Assembly (NCBI RefSeq): GCF_003946725.1
Contig: NZ_RHOY01000019.1
Location: 1-60,091, forward strand
Source: Agrilactobacillus yilanensis
GTDB lineage: Bacteria > Bacillota > Bacilli > Lactobacillales > Lactobacillaceae
Direction: 5' to 3'
DNA length: 60,091 nucleotides
Below, in pieces: positions 1 to 8,741 of this stretch. The position numbers were made by a program, and so were the translations under genes. The notes below the pieces were generated by a model. It did not search any database and was not told the origin of the DNA. It worked only from the letters and a program-made list of their open reading frames with translations. Positions within the stretch are counted from its first letter, which is position 1. Each line of letters starts with the position of its first letter.

Positions 1-108
1 TCACTAGAGCAAAGCTCTCACCTAACTACGAATTATTCATAAGCGAAGTGCACTTATTTCATAATTCTAGGTTAGTGCTCGAGGCTTTCCCGCTCTAGTT
101 CGCGCTCT
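1..108 (-). repeat. Stop-codon-linked palindromic repeat, locus A
   Basis: Read on the minus strand, this begins 3 nt after the stop codon of the gene ending at 112 with AGAGCGCGAAC, then CTAGAGCGGGAAAGCCTCGAG. A long imperfect hairpin follows, with arms CTAACCTAGAATTAT and ATAATTCGTAGTTAG, and then GAGAGCTTTGCTC. The same blocks occur at 12588-12700 and 29187-29345. The left edge is cut by the window. It is non-coding as far as can be seen; transposase-mobilised REP/MITE-like DNA or a 3'-end RNA structure are both possible. Confidence 0.8.
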
Positions 109-111
109 GAT

Positions 112-969
112 TTATACGTCGTATTCTGTTTCTTTCAATGCTTTGTTCACTAGGTCGTAGGGTTCGGTCATGGTTTCACTGTCCCAGCCGGATATGCCGG
201 TGATTAGGGTGATGTTCATGTTTTGTAGTTGGCCGGATTGGGGGAGTTGTTTTGAGAAGGCGTTTTTAATGCGGTCGGCGGCGATGTGGGCGCCGGGTTC
301 ATCGGTGTGTAAGATGATGCCCCAGGTGGGGGTGGTGTTATCCAGATAGTAGGCGACGTCGTTGTCTCGGGTGGTGCTGGTGATAATTTTTGAGGTGTTT
401 TTCAGTAGTTCGCGTAGTTGGACGTCGGTCATCATGCGTCTAAGTTCGTTGTAATAACGGATTCTGAAGACAACCATAGCGACTGGCAGGTCAAAGCGTT
501 TGTTGTTTTCAATAAAAACTTTGGCGTCTTCTAAAAAAGCAACGGTGGTGCGTAAAGAAGTATCGGCGTCAAAAGCCCCTTGTTCGGCTAAGGTTGTCCG
601 TAGTGCTTCATTTCGCTTTTGCAGCTGTTGTTGTTTGGTGGTCATGCCATAAAAGATAAAGGATAAAAGTGATGGTACTAACAGCCAAAAGGCAAGCCCT
701 AAAGGTACGTGATTGGTAGTTTGGTTTAAGTAGAGCATGACGATCGCCTGGGCAAAGATGAAGATCAAATTTTCAATGAGACCGGGGATGATGCCAAAGA
801 AGTAAGTGATCAAGATAGATAAGATGGCAATGCCTAGATAAACTGTATTTAATAAAACATAGTGGGGCATAAAGCCAAATAAGACGGCAACAGCGGCCAT
901 GGCTGTTAAAAATAAGATGAGGTAAACGTCGGCCATTAAATTTAGGCGCTTGTCATTGTTATTGTTCAT
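112..969 (-). CDS. Membrane protein with degenerate GGDEF domain (YdaK-like c-di-GMP receptor candidate)
   Basis: The N-terminal ~110 residues hold four or five hydrophobic segments. A short coiled linker follows, then a GGDEF-fold region (about residues 140-285 counted from the GTG at 978). The catalytic signature is replaced by DNTTP (213-217). An RxxD motif, RDND (204-207), stands exactly five residues before it, the spacing of the canonical inhibitory c-di-GMP site. Diguanylate cyclase activity is therefore unlikely and ligand binding plausible, as known for B. subtilis YdaK, whose neighbours are also conserved here. ATG at 969 is chosen because GAGGTG lies 6 nt upstream; the GTG at 978 is part of that site. 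The start overlaps the upstream stop codon by 11 nt, so it is the last gene of the leftward operon. Function is inferred. Confidence 0.8.
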   Translation of the reverse strand: MNNNNDKRLNLMADVYLILFLTAMAAVAVLFGFMPHYVLLNTVYLGIAILSILITYFFGIIPGLIENLIFIFAQAIVMLYLNQTTNHVPLGLAFWLLVPSLLSFIFYGMTTKQQQLQKRNEALRTTLAEQGAFDADTSLRTTVAFLEDAKVFIENNKRFDLPVAMVVFRIRYYNELRRMMTDVQLRELLKNTSKIITSTTRDNDVAYYLDNTTPTWGIILHTDEPGAHIAADRIKNAFSKQLPQSGQLQNMNITLITGISGWDSETMTEPYDLVNKALKETEYDV

Positions 970-3091
970 CAGAGTCACCTCGATGTTTTAAAAATCCATT
1001 CTTCTTTAACATCATAAAGATCGCAAAGCCAAGAATGACTAGAATCATTAAAGCAACGACCAAATAAATAATTAATTGAGAATGTTTTGTAATGGTTTGA
1101 CGGACGGATTGTTTTTGATTGGTGGCTTTATGTTTCTTGAAACGATAGCTCATATGGTTATTGTCTTGGTCCACCACGATAGCATCGGCGGTAGTGTAGT
1201 TTTGGATGTTCTTTTGGTAGTTAATCTGCGTAGCTGCTAGGTAGACGTCTTTAACTTTAGCAGCTGTCACGACAAGTAGCGCTTTTTCCGCATTGTATGG
1301 GGAGCGCAGCAATTGATTTGTGCCGATTGTTTTACCATAGTTGCTTTCAATGCTGAGTTTTTCGTTGGATAAGAAATGGGTATAAGTTTTATTATATTTA
1401 AAATAGAGCTTGTCATTTAATGTCTGAATAAAATGGTTTGCTTTTGGCGTTCCGAAAACAATGACACTGCTATTTTCTAGTACTTTTTTGCTTGGCTCTT
1501 GATCGTAAAAGGTAATATTACCGGTGTTACTTTGCGTGAAATTACCGATCAAATTAAAGATATTGGTCAAAGTTAGATAATCATAGGACGTTAATGTTTT
1601 TGGCCGGACAACGGCAATGTTGTTGAAGGTTTGATTTTTTAAGAAAGTACTTGGGTAGTTGCTAAAGAGTAGATCCGCAACTGGTTTGGATTTAATCTCT
1701 GCGGTAGAGGTGTTGACAATGGTTGCCCATGGCGTCTGGTCATTATCGGTTTTACCATTGCTAGGCAGCTGCAGATCAAAGGCGATTTGGATGGTGAAGC
1801 TATTGCCCAGCGCTTTATTTTCAGGCAAGGAGACGGTTAAGCTATCGTTGTCGGCCTTTTTTAAAGTAAGCTGTTTACTGCCCACTGGATCCCCATTAAT
1901 TTTGACGGTAATTAGAGATTTTTTAAAATCTAGATTTTTAGCGTAGCGGAAATCAATTTTAATTTGAGAACCATTGGCATTCGTTCGATCAATCGGTAAA
2001 TTGACGAAATAAGCCTGTTCTTGATGGTTTTTACCGGTGAGCTGAGCGTCTGCCGTGGTCAGTTGGTAATGGCCGTCATACTGCAAACTAGAGGTGAATG
2101 TTTGTGTTTGAGATTTAATTTGTTTGGTCGCTTGATTCGTTTCAGACATGAGTTCTTGATTGGCAACGAAACGAGCCACTTTTTTAAGGCCGGCCGCTGT
2201 TTTAGCTGTCAAAACAAGTTGATGATGCTTGTCGGTATAAATTATTTTTAAGAGTCCTTGGTTATTAGCCAGTTCTGTTTCGGGAATGGCCTGCTTAACG
2301 GCGTCGGGTAACCGATCATAGCGGGCAATAATTAGTTGGTAATCTGCGTTATTAGCCGTATCGCTGTCAAAAGTAGTGATAGGTAATTCCTCGTTTTCAG
2401 TGGTAATTGTCCGGGCTTGGCCAGACAAAGCGTACATACTGGCTGTGAGTTCGCCATTGGTTGCCTGTTCGGGCAAAATAATCGCTGCTTGATGGTTCAC
2501 AATGGTATCTGCACCGGTAAAATGCTCATAAAAAGAGTTGATCGTGTCACTAGGGGCTTGTAAGTCATAGTCAAAATTAATGTTCGCCCCAGAATAAACC
2601 GTCAGCCAGTTCGCTGGTGTTGTAGCAACGTTGTAGCTGTTATCGTCGGTCTGGTTCAAAATTTGACCGGTTATTTTTAAATTGTTTGTATCTTGCAGCA
2701 GGTCCACTGGAATTTCAACTTGTTTCGTCTGGACGCCGGTTTCAGCTTCTGGTCTGAAAGAAAAGAATTTGACCCCGTTTAACGATAATGTAATGTCAGA
2801 GGTTTGCCGATTACTTAATTGCGACACTTGAAAATTTAAATTGAAGGTAACTTTATTAACTTGCCAATAGCCCATTTTAATAAAATATAAGTTAGTTTCA
2901 ACAGCGTTACCGGATAAAGAGACTGTTTGGTTTTGTAACGGTTGTGTATACGTTTCAGCGGCTTGGGCTGTATTTGCCGGACTGCTGAAAAACCATAGGC
3001 CTAAGCCAAGGCTTAAGACCACCAGTAACTTATTGATAACGTTTCGTTTTATACCATTTTGCTTCTTTATGAAAGACTTGTTCACGAACAT
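959..3091 (-). CDS. BcsB/YdaN-like membrane-anchored exopolysaccharide synthesis protein
   Basis: About 710 residues. An N-terminal signal segment (VINKLLVVLSLGLGLWFF...ANTAQAA) precedes a large extracellular part rich in beta-sandwich-like sequence, then one C-terminal membrane helix (LIIYLVVALMILVILGFAIF) with a short basic tail. This matches the layout of bacterial cellulose synthase subunit B and B. subtilis YdaN, which support a BcsA-type synthase outside the membrane. It lies directly after the glycosyltransferase gene, overlapping its end by about 60 nt. The start is uncertain: ATG 3091 follows GGTGGGAT and is preferred; ATG 3106 is in frame and also inside the upstream gene. The polymer made cannot be told from sequence. 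Confidence 0.8.
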   Translation of the reverse strand: MFVNKSFIKKQNGIKRNVINKLLVVLSLGLGLWFFSSPANTAQAAETYTQPLQNQTVSLSGNAVETNLYFIKMGYWQVNKVTFNLNFQVSQLSNRQTSDITLSLNGVKFFSFRPEAETGVQTKQVEIPVDLLQDTNNLKITGQILNQTDDNSYNVATTPANWLTVYSGANINFDYDLQAPSDTINSFYEHFTGADTIVNHQAAIILPEQATNGELTASMYALSGQARTITTENEELPITTFDSDTANNADYQLIIARYDRLPDAVKQAIPETELANNQGLLKIIYTDKHHQLVLTAKTAAGLKKVARFVANQELMSETNQATKQIKSQTQTFTSSLQYDGHYQLTTADAQLTGKNHQEQAYFVNLPIDRTNANGSQIKIDFRYAKNLDFKKSLITVKINGDPVGSKQLTLKKADNDSLTVSLPENKALGNSFTIQIAFDLQLPSNGKTDNDQTPWATIVNTSTAEIKSKPVADLLFSNYPSTFLKNQTFNNIAVVRPKTLTSYDYLTLTNIFNLIGNFTQSNTGNITFYDQEPSKKVLENSSVIVFGTPKANHFIQTLNDKLYFKYNKTYTHFLSNEKLSIESNYGKTIGTNQLLRSPYNAEKALLVVTAAKVKDVYLAATQINYQKNIQNYTTADAIVVDQDNNHMSYRFKKHKATNQKQSVRQTITKHSQLIIYLVVALMILVILGFAIFMMLKKNGFLKHRGDSDEQ

Positions 3092-4259
3092 ATCCCACCA
3101 TCCCATAGAGTGCTACAGCCAACCACATCTGACTGTAAACGACATACATAAATATAATAATAATCAAATTCAAAAAAGTCATTTCGCCTTTTTCAGTGGT
3201 GATTGTCACAAAAGTGCTAATGACAAACAATACGACGGCAAAGAGCCAGACGATATTGCTAAAGCCTTGTAAACTTGAATGTACCGTGCCTGAAACCGAT
3301 AAAACAAAGACGATATCAGACAAAACTAGTGACGTCATTAACAAGAAATAAATTGATAAGAAATATAAAAGATCAAACCAAATACCTCGGGCTTTTTTAT
3401 CAAATAACAGTTTCAGGTTTTTTAAAATCACATAAATATTGCCCTTTACCCAACGTGTTCGTTGGCGGAACCAGACATCTAACGTCTGTGGTTCCTGTTC
3501 CCAAGTGACCGCTAACGGCTGGAAGCCAATTTGAAAGCCACGGCGATAGATTTGAAAACTGATTTCAGTATCTTCAGCTAACGCTTTGACATCCCAACCG
3601 CCAACAGCCTCTAAGACATCACGGCGAATCACATAATTGGTTCCGGGAATGGTACATAGTTTAAACAACTGACGCCGGCCGGCTTGGGCCATCCATTGAA
3701 AGGCTAGCGTTTCGATATTAATAAAGCGTGTTAATAAGGACGCCGTTTTATTCCGAGTTCGGAATTTACCGATAACCGCACCATACTTTGGATGGGCCAT
3801 TAGTTCTGCCACGAGGACACTAAGGGCTTTGCTTTCCGGGGTATTATCTGCATCATAAACGGATAGAATAGAGCCCTTAGCTTGTTGGACACCAATGTTT
3901 AGCGCGTTGGATTTACCTTTCCCGCCGGTGACATTATCGGTGTTAATAACCGTCAAATTGCGGCCTTTGTACAAACCTTGCAAGTTGGCCAATAACTCAG
4001 CGGAGTTATCATCAGAGTTGTCATTAATCACAATTACTTCATAGCGATCTTTAGGATAAGTAAAATTCAAAAGGGCCTGAACGGTTTTGACAATTACAAT
4101 ACCTTCATTGTGAGCGGGCACCATAACTGAAACAAATGGCGGTTTCTCGGGGAGTTTCGGTTCAGGTCGGCGCTGCCAGCGTAAATAATAAATGTAACCG
4201 GAGATCGTTAAAATTAAATTAACGATCAAAATACTCCAAATCGCAAGAATCGCAATCAA
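3030..4259 (-). CDS. Family 2 processive glycosyltransferase (BcsA/YdaM-like)
   Basis: One or two N-terminal membrane helices, then a GT-A catalytic domain: PAHNEG, the nucleotide-binding VINDNSDDNS, a DxD-type DADNTPE, LAEDTE, and the QRTRWVKGN (Q..RW) motif of processive polysaccharide synthases. Several C-terminal membrane helices follow. No PilZ domain is present, so any c-di-GMP control would have to act through another subunit; the degenerate GGDEF protein encoded two genes later is the obvious candidate. The family polymerises sugars from nucleotide donors while exporting the chain. TTG 4259 lacks a good ribosome site. A GGGGTG sits about 30 nt upstream at 4289-4294, so translation may begin earlier at a non-ATG codon. 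Confidence 0.85.
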   Translation of the reverse strand: MIAILAIWSILIVNLILTISGYIYYLRWQRRPEPKLPEKPPFVSVMVPAHNEGIVIVKTVQALLNFTYPKDRYEVIVINDNSDDNSAELLANLQGLYKGRNLTVINTDNVTGGKGKSNALNIGVQQAKGSILSVYDADNTPESKALSVLVAELMAHPKYGAVIGKFRTRNKTASLLTRFINIETLAFQWMAQAGRRQLFKLCTIPGTNYVIRRDVLEAVGGWDVKALAEDTEISFQIYRRGFQIGFQPLAVTWEQEPQTLDVWFRQRTRWVKGNIYVILKNLKLLFDKKARGIWFDLLYFLSIYFLLMTSLVLSDIVFVLSVSGTVHSSLQGFSNIVWLFAVVLFVISTFVTITTEKGEMTFLNLIIIIFMYVVYSQMWLAVALYGMVGYVREQVFHKEAKWYKTKRYQ

Positions 4260-4295
4260 TAGAAGAACATCTAAGATGGAAATAAGATCACCCCA

Positions 4296-5864
4296 TTACT
4301 TTTTAACAAACATCCGCCGATAAATACGGCGACCGACAAAAATAAATATGATTAAAACAACAAAAATGATGGAGAAAATAACAAGTAATACATTGGATTG
4401 AACTTTAAAGAAATTATTCAGCTGTCCCGTCACTGTCAGCGGGCTTCTTGGCATTTGCCACTGCTTAGGATTTTCTGTGATTTCTACTTCGGTACCATTC
4501 AAGTAATAGTTGCCTTGGTTATACTCATAAGTAATGGCACCGGCTTGAATTTTAGCTTGGATTGATCGTGCAGTCGGCTCAAACCAATTGATTTTTAAGG
4601 CTTCAATTTTACGGACCGCGCCATCCACACCAGCAGTGGTGTTAGGCATGGAAACAGTCACCGCAGTAAGCATGGGAAAATGAATATCCGCTGTACTTTG
4701 AGTTGACGTTAAACTATTGATTGGCATCCCGTAAATCGCAGAATCAAAGGTGGTCGCTTGGTTATCTTGTTGGGCATAGTTTAGCGTTTCAGGATTAGGC
4801 AGCAATAGAACATGGCTGGCATATTGTAACGCGTGGTTTCGGTAAACATAATCTTGATTCCAATAGCCGGGCGTACTGATACCAACCGGAAAAACATCTA
4901 GTTGTCCAAGATTCACCAGGGTGTTTTGCATTTGTTGGCCCAATTTTGTCCCACTGGTAGCATCCCCCCGTGTCGCCGTGGGGGTTTGTAAAAAGATTAA
5001 ACCATCCCGATTTTCAGCATTACGTAAAGCTTTGGCAAAACGTCTAAACGCCGGTAAATCATTATTATCGGCAACGCTGGTGGTACTGATCATAAAGGGG
5101 ATACCTTTACGGTAAAGTGCCAAAGTTAAACGATTTAAAGCGGTTAAATCACTGTAAGGCGTGACCCCGGTAATTGCTAACACGGGCTGCAAACTTTTTT
5201 CTTGATGGGTCAATTTAGCCACAACATCTGCGGCTAAAATCATACTCAGACCGCTGGTAGAAAAATACGGAATATAGCCGTTATTATCGACAACAGTGCC
5301 GTAATCATAAGTCCTTGGGGTGCTTTCTTGCGTGGTCAGTTGACCAACATGTGTCGCTGTATCCGGACAGTTTTTTAAAAGGGTAATGGACGCACTAAAA
5401 GGCAGCAGCTGTTTTTGCTGATTGCCGCTAATAGTGAATTGTTGATGATAAACTTGCAGCGGTTCGCTTTGTAATGCCTGCAGCTCGGAATCACTAAGAT
5501 TGGCCCCAATATGCAATTTGATACCAGTGAAGTTTTGTCGATCAGTGTCAAACGCTGAATTACTGAGCTGGGCTTCCGGCCAGTTAATTAAAGTCACCAC
5601 CCCTTGATATTTTTTAGAAGTGAGCATCTGACGTTGATAGTCTGCCAGCCGAACGGTGGTTACTTTGTAATGAAAACTTGTTAATAAACGTTGGAGACCA
5701 TCTAATTTTTTTTGACCATCAGCGGCTACATTTTTGGAATCATAGACTAGGAGTACTTTAGGACTTGGTGTGGCAGCCGTAGCGGCTTTAGGTGAAGCTA
5801 ATAAAAAGCAGCACAGCCCTAAGCAAAGACAAAGGCAAAATAAGGCAACTTTAGATTTTCGCAT
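4296..5864 (-). CDS. Secreted/membrane DUF2334-like protein (YdaL-like)
   Basis: 522 residues with an N-terminal signal peptide (ALFCLCLCLGLCCFLLASPKAATA), an extracellular domain and one C-terminal membrane helix followed by a basic end (RRIYRRMFVKK). The middle section (LAITGVTPYSDL...LYRKGIPFMISTTSV, with later FLQTP) resembles DUF2334, a family related to polysaccharide deacetylases. B. subtilis YdaL is the best-known relative and is adjacent to ydaM/ydaN homologues there too. It probably modifies or processes the extracellular polymer; catalytic residues could not be assigned with confidence. The ATG overlaps the preceding stop as TAATG, indicating translational coupling. Confidence 0.72.
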   Translation of the reverse strand: MRKSKVALFCLCLCLGLCCFLLASPKAATAATPSPKVLLVYDSKNVAADGQKKLDGLQRLLTSFHYKVTTVRLADYQRQMLTSKKYQGVVTLINWPEAQLSNSAFDTDRQNFTGIKLHIGANLSDSELQALQSEPLQVYHQQFTISGNQQKQLLPFSASITLLKNCPDTATHVGQLTTQESTPRTYDYGTVVDNNGYIPYFSTSGLSMILAADVVAKLTHQEKSLQPVLAITGVTPYSDLTALNRLTLALYRKGIPFMISTTSVADNNDLPAFRRFAKALRNAENRDGLIFLQTPTATRGDATSGTKLGQQMQNTLVNLGQLDVFPVGISTPGYWNQDYVYRNHALQYASHVLLLPNPETLNYAQQDNQATTFDSAIYGMPINSLTSTQSTADIHFPMLTAVTVSMPNTTAGVDGAVRKIEALKINWFEPTARSIQAKIQAGAITYEYNQGNYYLNGTEVEITENPKQWQMPRSPLTVTGQLNNFFKVQSNVLLVIFSIIFVVLIIFIFVGRRIYRRMFVKK

Positions 5865-7303
5865 TAGGCCTTACCTCCGCCCCAGAGTCGATGATTTAAA
5901 CTGTCTGAAATAAAAATTAGAAAAGCTAAATCCCAAGTTAAAGCAACAATGCTGAGGTATTGGGATAAGTTGGTTAAACCAAATTTAAAGATAAAACCAA
6001 TTGTCGCCACAATGGCCATCGTAGTCATCCCACCAACAAGGCATAATTTCATAACAGCCTGAACTTTATTTTGACGGTAAGTTCGCATTAAGCTGACAAA
6101 GTAAAGAATAATAAAGGCGACACTTAATAAAATGCTAAACCCAAAGGTTGTCGGGAAAAAGGCCCCCATAAATTGACTGAATAAGGTAAAATACTTTGTT
6201 TGCGCCGAAGCGGTTTTTTTGGCAGATTTTGGATAATTACCCACAGAATCTAGTTTGGTAATCATCGTGTTTTTACTGGCATCGTTTAAGATCAGCTGTA
6301 ATTGATGTAGCGAACCGGCGTAATATTTTATAACCCAAAGTAAGTTATATTTGGTTAACAGATTTTTTTGGACATGTGCCGTGTTTGGGGCTAGTTCGGT
6401 ATAGTTATCCGGATAGTAATTATTATTACGCATTAAGGTGTATTGACCATCAATGCCACCAGCTTTTATTTTCTTGTCGGGATTTTTGGATTCCACCAAA
6501 ACGCCCCGGGTAAAACTTTGATAATGGTCTACCGCAGCCACGTCTGCTGGGATCAAAGATTTTGTCCAGAAGCCGCCAATGACAATTAAAACAATGCCAA
6601 TGGCTAAGTAAAAGCGCTGCAGGCGAAATTTAGGTAAAGCAAACAGCCCTAAGGCACTAATGGCTAAGCTGACATAGAGCAATTTATTATTATAGCTGTT
6701 CATTAATAGCGCAAAGGCACTTAAAAAATATAAAGCCAGCCATAGCCAACGACGTTTAAATTGATTATGGGCAATAATTAGAAGAATCGCCACGCAGTAA
6801 ACCATTAAAATTAAATTGCCAGCTTGGGGATAAAAAGAATTAAAATATAGCGTAAAAGAGCTATCGCCTAAGACAAAGACGGTGAGTAGTGCGATAAGAT
6901 AATTACGAATGCGCCGATCGTTTTTAGTCAACGCTTTAACGAGCAAACGAACACCGCCTAAAAATAGACCTAAATAAACAAGCCCTAAAAAGCGAATATC
7001 AAAAATTTGTTGACTGTAAAAAAGACGATTTAATAAGATAGCCAGCTGAATAAAAATTGTCTGGGTTGAAAAAGGCTGTCCAAAATCAGGATTATAGTAG
7101 TGCATGAGCCCGTATTTTTGGGCCACATATGCGGCGTTAGTGTCGTGTAAGGGATAGAGATTATTGGCTTGTAGAATTTTTTCAAAGCCACCATTGTCGG
7201 CGTAGCCGTTGATGGGCGGCCAAAACAATAAATAACCCACGATGATAGCGGCCAGACCAACGGCGAGTGCTGCTGGTGAGACATATTTTCGGATAATTTT
7301 CAT
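5864..7303 (-). CDS. Polytopic membrane protein, possible GT-C-type glycosyltransferase
   Basis: First gene of the leftward exopolysaccharide operon. 479 residues with roughly ten hydrophobic segments and one long hydrophilic loop (about residues 255-370). After the first membrane helix comes NGYADNGGFEKIL, an acidic loop in the place where GT-C membrane glycosyltransferases carry catalytic acids. I do not recognise a named family, and B. subtilis ydaKLMN has no obvious counterpart. It could add or flip a lipid-linked sugar for the operon's polymer, which is inferred from context. No clear ribosome site precedes ATG 7303. Confidence 0.65.
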   Translation of the reverse strand: MKIIRKYVSPAALAVGLAAIIVGYLLFWPPINGYADNGGFEKILQANNLYPLHDTNAAYVAQKYGLMHYYNPDFGQPFSTQTIFIQLAILLNRLFYSQQIFDIRFLGLVYLGLFLGGVRLLVKALTKNDRRIRNYLIALLTVFVLGDSSFTLYFNSFYPQAGNLILMVYCVAILLIIAHNQFKRRWLWLALYFLSAFALLMNSYNNKLLYVSLAISALGLFALPKFRLQRFYLAIGIVLIVIGGFWTKSLIPADVAAVDHYQSFTRGVLVESKNPDKKIKAGGIDGQYTLMRNNNYYPDNYTELAPNTAHVQKNLLTKYNLLWVIKYYAGSLHQLQLILNDASKNTMITKLDSVGNYPKSAKKTASAQTKYFTLFSQFMGAFFPTTFGFSILLSVAFIILYFVSLMRTYRQNKVQAVMKLCLVGGMTTMAIVATIGFIFKFGLTNLSQYLSIVALTWDLAFLIFISDSLNHRLWGGGKA

Positions 7304-7354
7304 TTTTATACAGAGTTGCTCCCACAGGTTAATTTGAACATATTAATAATTTAC

Positions 7355-7383
7355 ATTTTATGATATTTAAAATTGAAATACAA
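7355..7383 (-). promoter_or_regulatory. Predicted promoter of the polysaccharide operon
   Basis: On the minus strand TTGTAT (7383-7378) and TAAAAT (7360-7355) are separated by 17 nt, giving a leader of about 45 nt before ATG 7303. Prediction from consensus only. Confidence 0.5.
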
Positions 7384-7400
7384 TATGATAACTATTTAGA

Positions 7401-7413
7401 ATAGTAAGTACTT
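7401..7413. repeat. ATAGTAAGTACTT box, copy 1
   Basis: A 13-mer containing the near-palindrome TAAGTACTT(A/G). It lies about 18 bp upstream of the predicted -35 of the polysaccharide operon. An identical 13-mer is at 7777-7789. Confidence 0.5.
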
Positions 7414-7463
7414 GAAGAAATTTATAGCCTTTAATTCTAATGATTAATTTAAAGTTGTTCAAA

Positions 7464-7479
7464 ATAGTGTACACACTAT
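7464..7479. promoter_or_regulatory. Inverted repeat ATAGTGT-AC-ACACTAT
   Basis: Perfect 7-bp arms with a 2-bp spacer in the divergent region, the size of a dimeric repressor site. No regulator gene is adjacent. Confidence 0.4.
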
Positions 7480-7776
7480 AATGATTGTGCACAACTATTG
7501 TGTGAAAATAACAAGAAAATTACTAATAATTCCAAAAATAAATTGAAACTAAAGCTGCGGAAATCGTGGTTTAAACAGTATAATTAAATTGGTAGCACTA
7601 CTTTTCTAGAACAGATCACAAATTACTAATCAGTATAGACCGCTGATGTATAACACAAAATGCATAAGCGGCGCTTAAAAAAGATAGTTTGACGTTATTT
7701 TATCCATGAATTTTGTTTAAAATAGCGTCAATATCATAAATCAAGATTTAAAACAATAAGTTTGAACCTTTTTATT

Positions 7777-7789
7777 ATAGTAAGTACTT
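7777..7789. repeat. ATAGTAAGTACTT box, copy 2
   Basis: Second identical copy, here inside the full palindrome TAAGTACTTA. It is about 20 bp upstream of the presumed folB -35 region, mirroring copy 1 before the opposite operon. Confidence 0.5.
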
Positions 7790-7893
7790 ATCTGAGCAAG
7801 GACCGATGCTATCCCAGACTTAGTTATTGTGGTAAGATGAGAGCAGTTTATTATTCGGAATTTGACTTTATTTTATCTAAGAGGTGAGGCGCT

Positions 7894-8250
7894 TTGTTAA
7901 CAATTCGGTTAAATAATTTACGTTTTCATGGTCATATTGGTGTTTATACGGAAGAAAAAAAGATTGGCCAAGATTTACAACTTGATCTTATTATCCAAAC
8001 GCCGATTAATCATAACGAAATTCATGATGATTTGACGAAAACTTTGAGTTATGGGGATGTCTATCGGCAAGTTGCCCAAATTGTAACGGATAGCCGGGTG
8101 GATCTAGTGGAAGCTTTGGCCCATGACATTATTGTGGGCTTACGGGCTGAGTTTTCAGAAAAAATCAGTCAAATTACGGTTCGTATTCGTAAATTAAATA
8201 CCCCGATCAATGGCGTTATGGATAATGTGGAAATTGAGGTTACAGACTAA
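7894..8250 (+). CDS. folB: Dihydroneopterin aldolase
   Basis: 118 residues, the usual FolB length. It converts 7,8-dihydroneopterin to 6-hydroxymethyl-7,8-dihydropterin in cytosolic folate synthesis. The start of the fold (IRLNNLRFHGHIGVYTEEKKIGQDLQLDLII), with the conserved FHGHIGVYTEE block, and the C-terminal ITVRIRKLNTPINGVMDNVEIEV are typical. The start is TTG with GAGGTGAGG five nucleotides upstream. It is the first gene of the folate operon; its last base is shared with the ATG of folK. Confidence 0.95.
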   Translation: MLTIRLNNLRFHGHIGVYTEEKKIGQDLQLDLIIQTPINHNEIHDDLTKTLSYGDVYRQVAQIVTDSRVDLVEALAHDIIVGLRAEFSEKISQITVRIRKLNTPINGVMDNVEIEVTD

Positions 8251-8735
8251 TGGCAACGGCTTATTTAAGTATTGGCGCAAATTTGGGCGATCGCTTGCAG
8301 CAGTTAAATCAGGCCATTGCGTTATTAAAAGCACAGCCTGAAATTTTAGTCACAAAAGTTTCACCTTTTTACGAAACGGCGCCAGTTGGTGGTGTGGTTC
8401 AAGATGATTTTTTAAATGGGGCCGTTGCTTTAGAAACAACGTTAGAACCGTTGGCTTTGTTGGCGGTCATCCACGACATTGAACAGCAATTACACCGGGT
8501 GCGCAAAGTACATTGGGGGCCACGGACGATTGATTTGGACATTGTATTTTTTGATCAGCTTAGCCAAAAAACGGCTGCTTTAACGTTACCCCACCCAGAA
8601 GTTTATAATCGGCGGTTCGTGTTAGTGCCGTTATTAGATATTCTACCTAAAACAAGTGTCTATTATTCTAAAGTGGTACAAGCCAATGCACGTTTAGGTG
8701 ATAGTCAAAGATTACAAGTATTTAATGGAGTGTGA
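8250..8735 (+). CDS. folK: 2-amino-4-hydroxy-6-hydroxymethyldihydropteridine pyrophosphokinase
   Basis: 161 residues. It transfers pyrophosphate from ATP to hydroxymethyl-dihydropterin, giving the FolP substrate. AYLSIGANLGDRLQQL at the N-terminus, FYETAPVGGVVQDDFLNGAV, and GPRTIDLDIVFFDQ with HPEVYNRRFVLVPLLDI are the family signatures, the DLDIVFF acids being the metal ligands. Start ATG overlaps the end of folB by one base; folE follows after 6 nt. Confidence 0.96.
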   Translation: MATAYLSIGANLGDRLQQLNQAIALLKAQPEILVTKVSPFYETAPVGGVVQDDFLNGAVALETTLEPLALLAVIHDIEQQLHRVRKVHWGPRTIDLDIVFFDQLSQKTAALTLPHPEVYNRRFVLVPLLDILPKTSVYYSKVVQANARLGDSQRLQVFNGV

Positions 8736-8741
8736 AAGAGA

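Larger units (their letters stand above)
7304..7893. other. 590-bp AT-rich divergent intergenic region
   Basis: It separates the leftward polysaccharide operon from the rightward folate operon. It holds a minus-strand promoter (7355-7383), an inverted repeat (7464-7479), two copies of ATAGTAAGTACTT (7401-7413, 7777-7789), and an extended -10 (TGG then TAAGAT, 7830-7838) that could start folB transcription. I see no open frame of note and no tetrahydrofolate riboswitch. Confidence 0.6.

Noticed and set aside
7304-7893. Tetrahydrofolate riboswitch before the folate operon
   Set aside because: No matching junction motifs or stems could be found; the region looks like plain promoter DNA.
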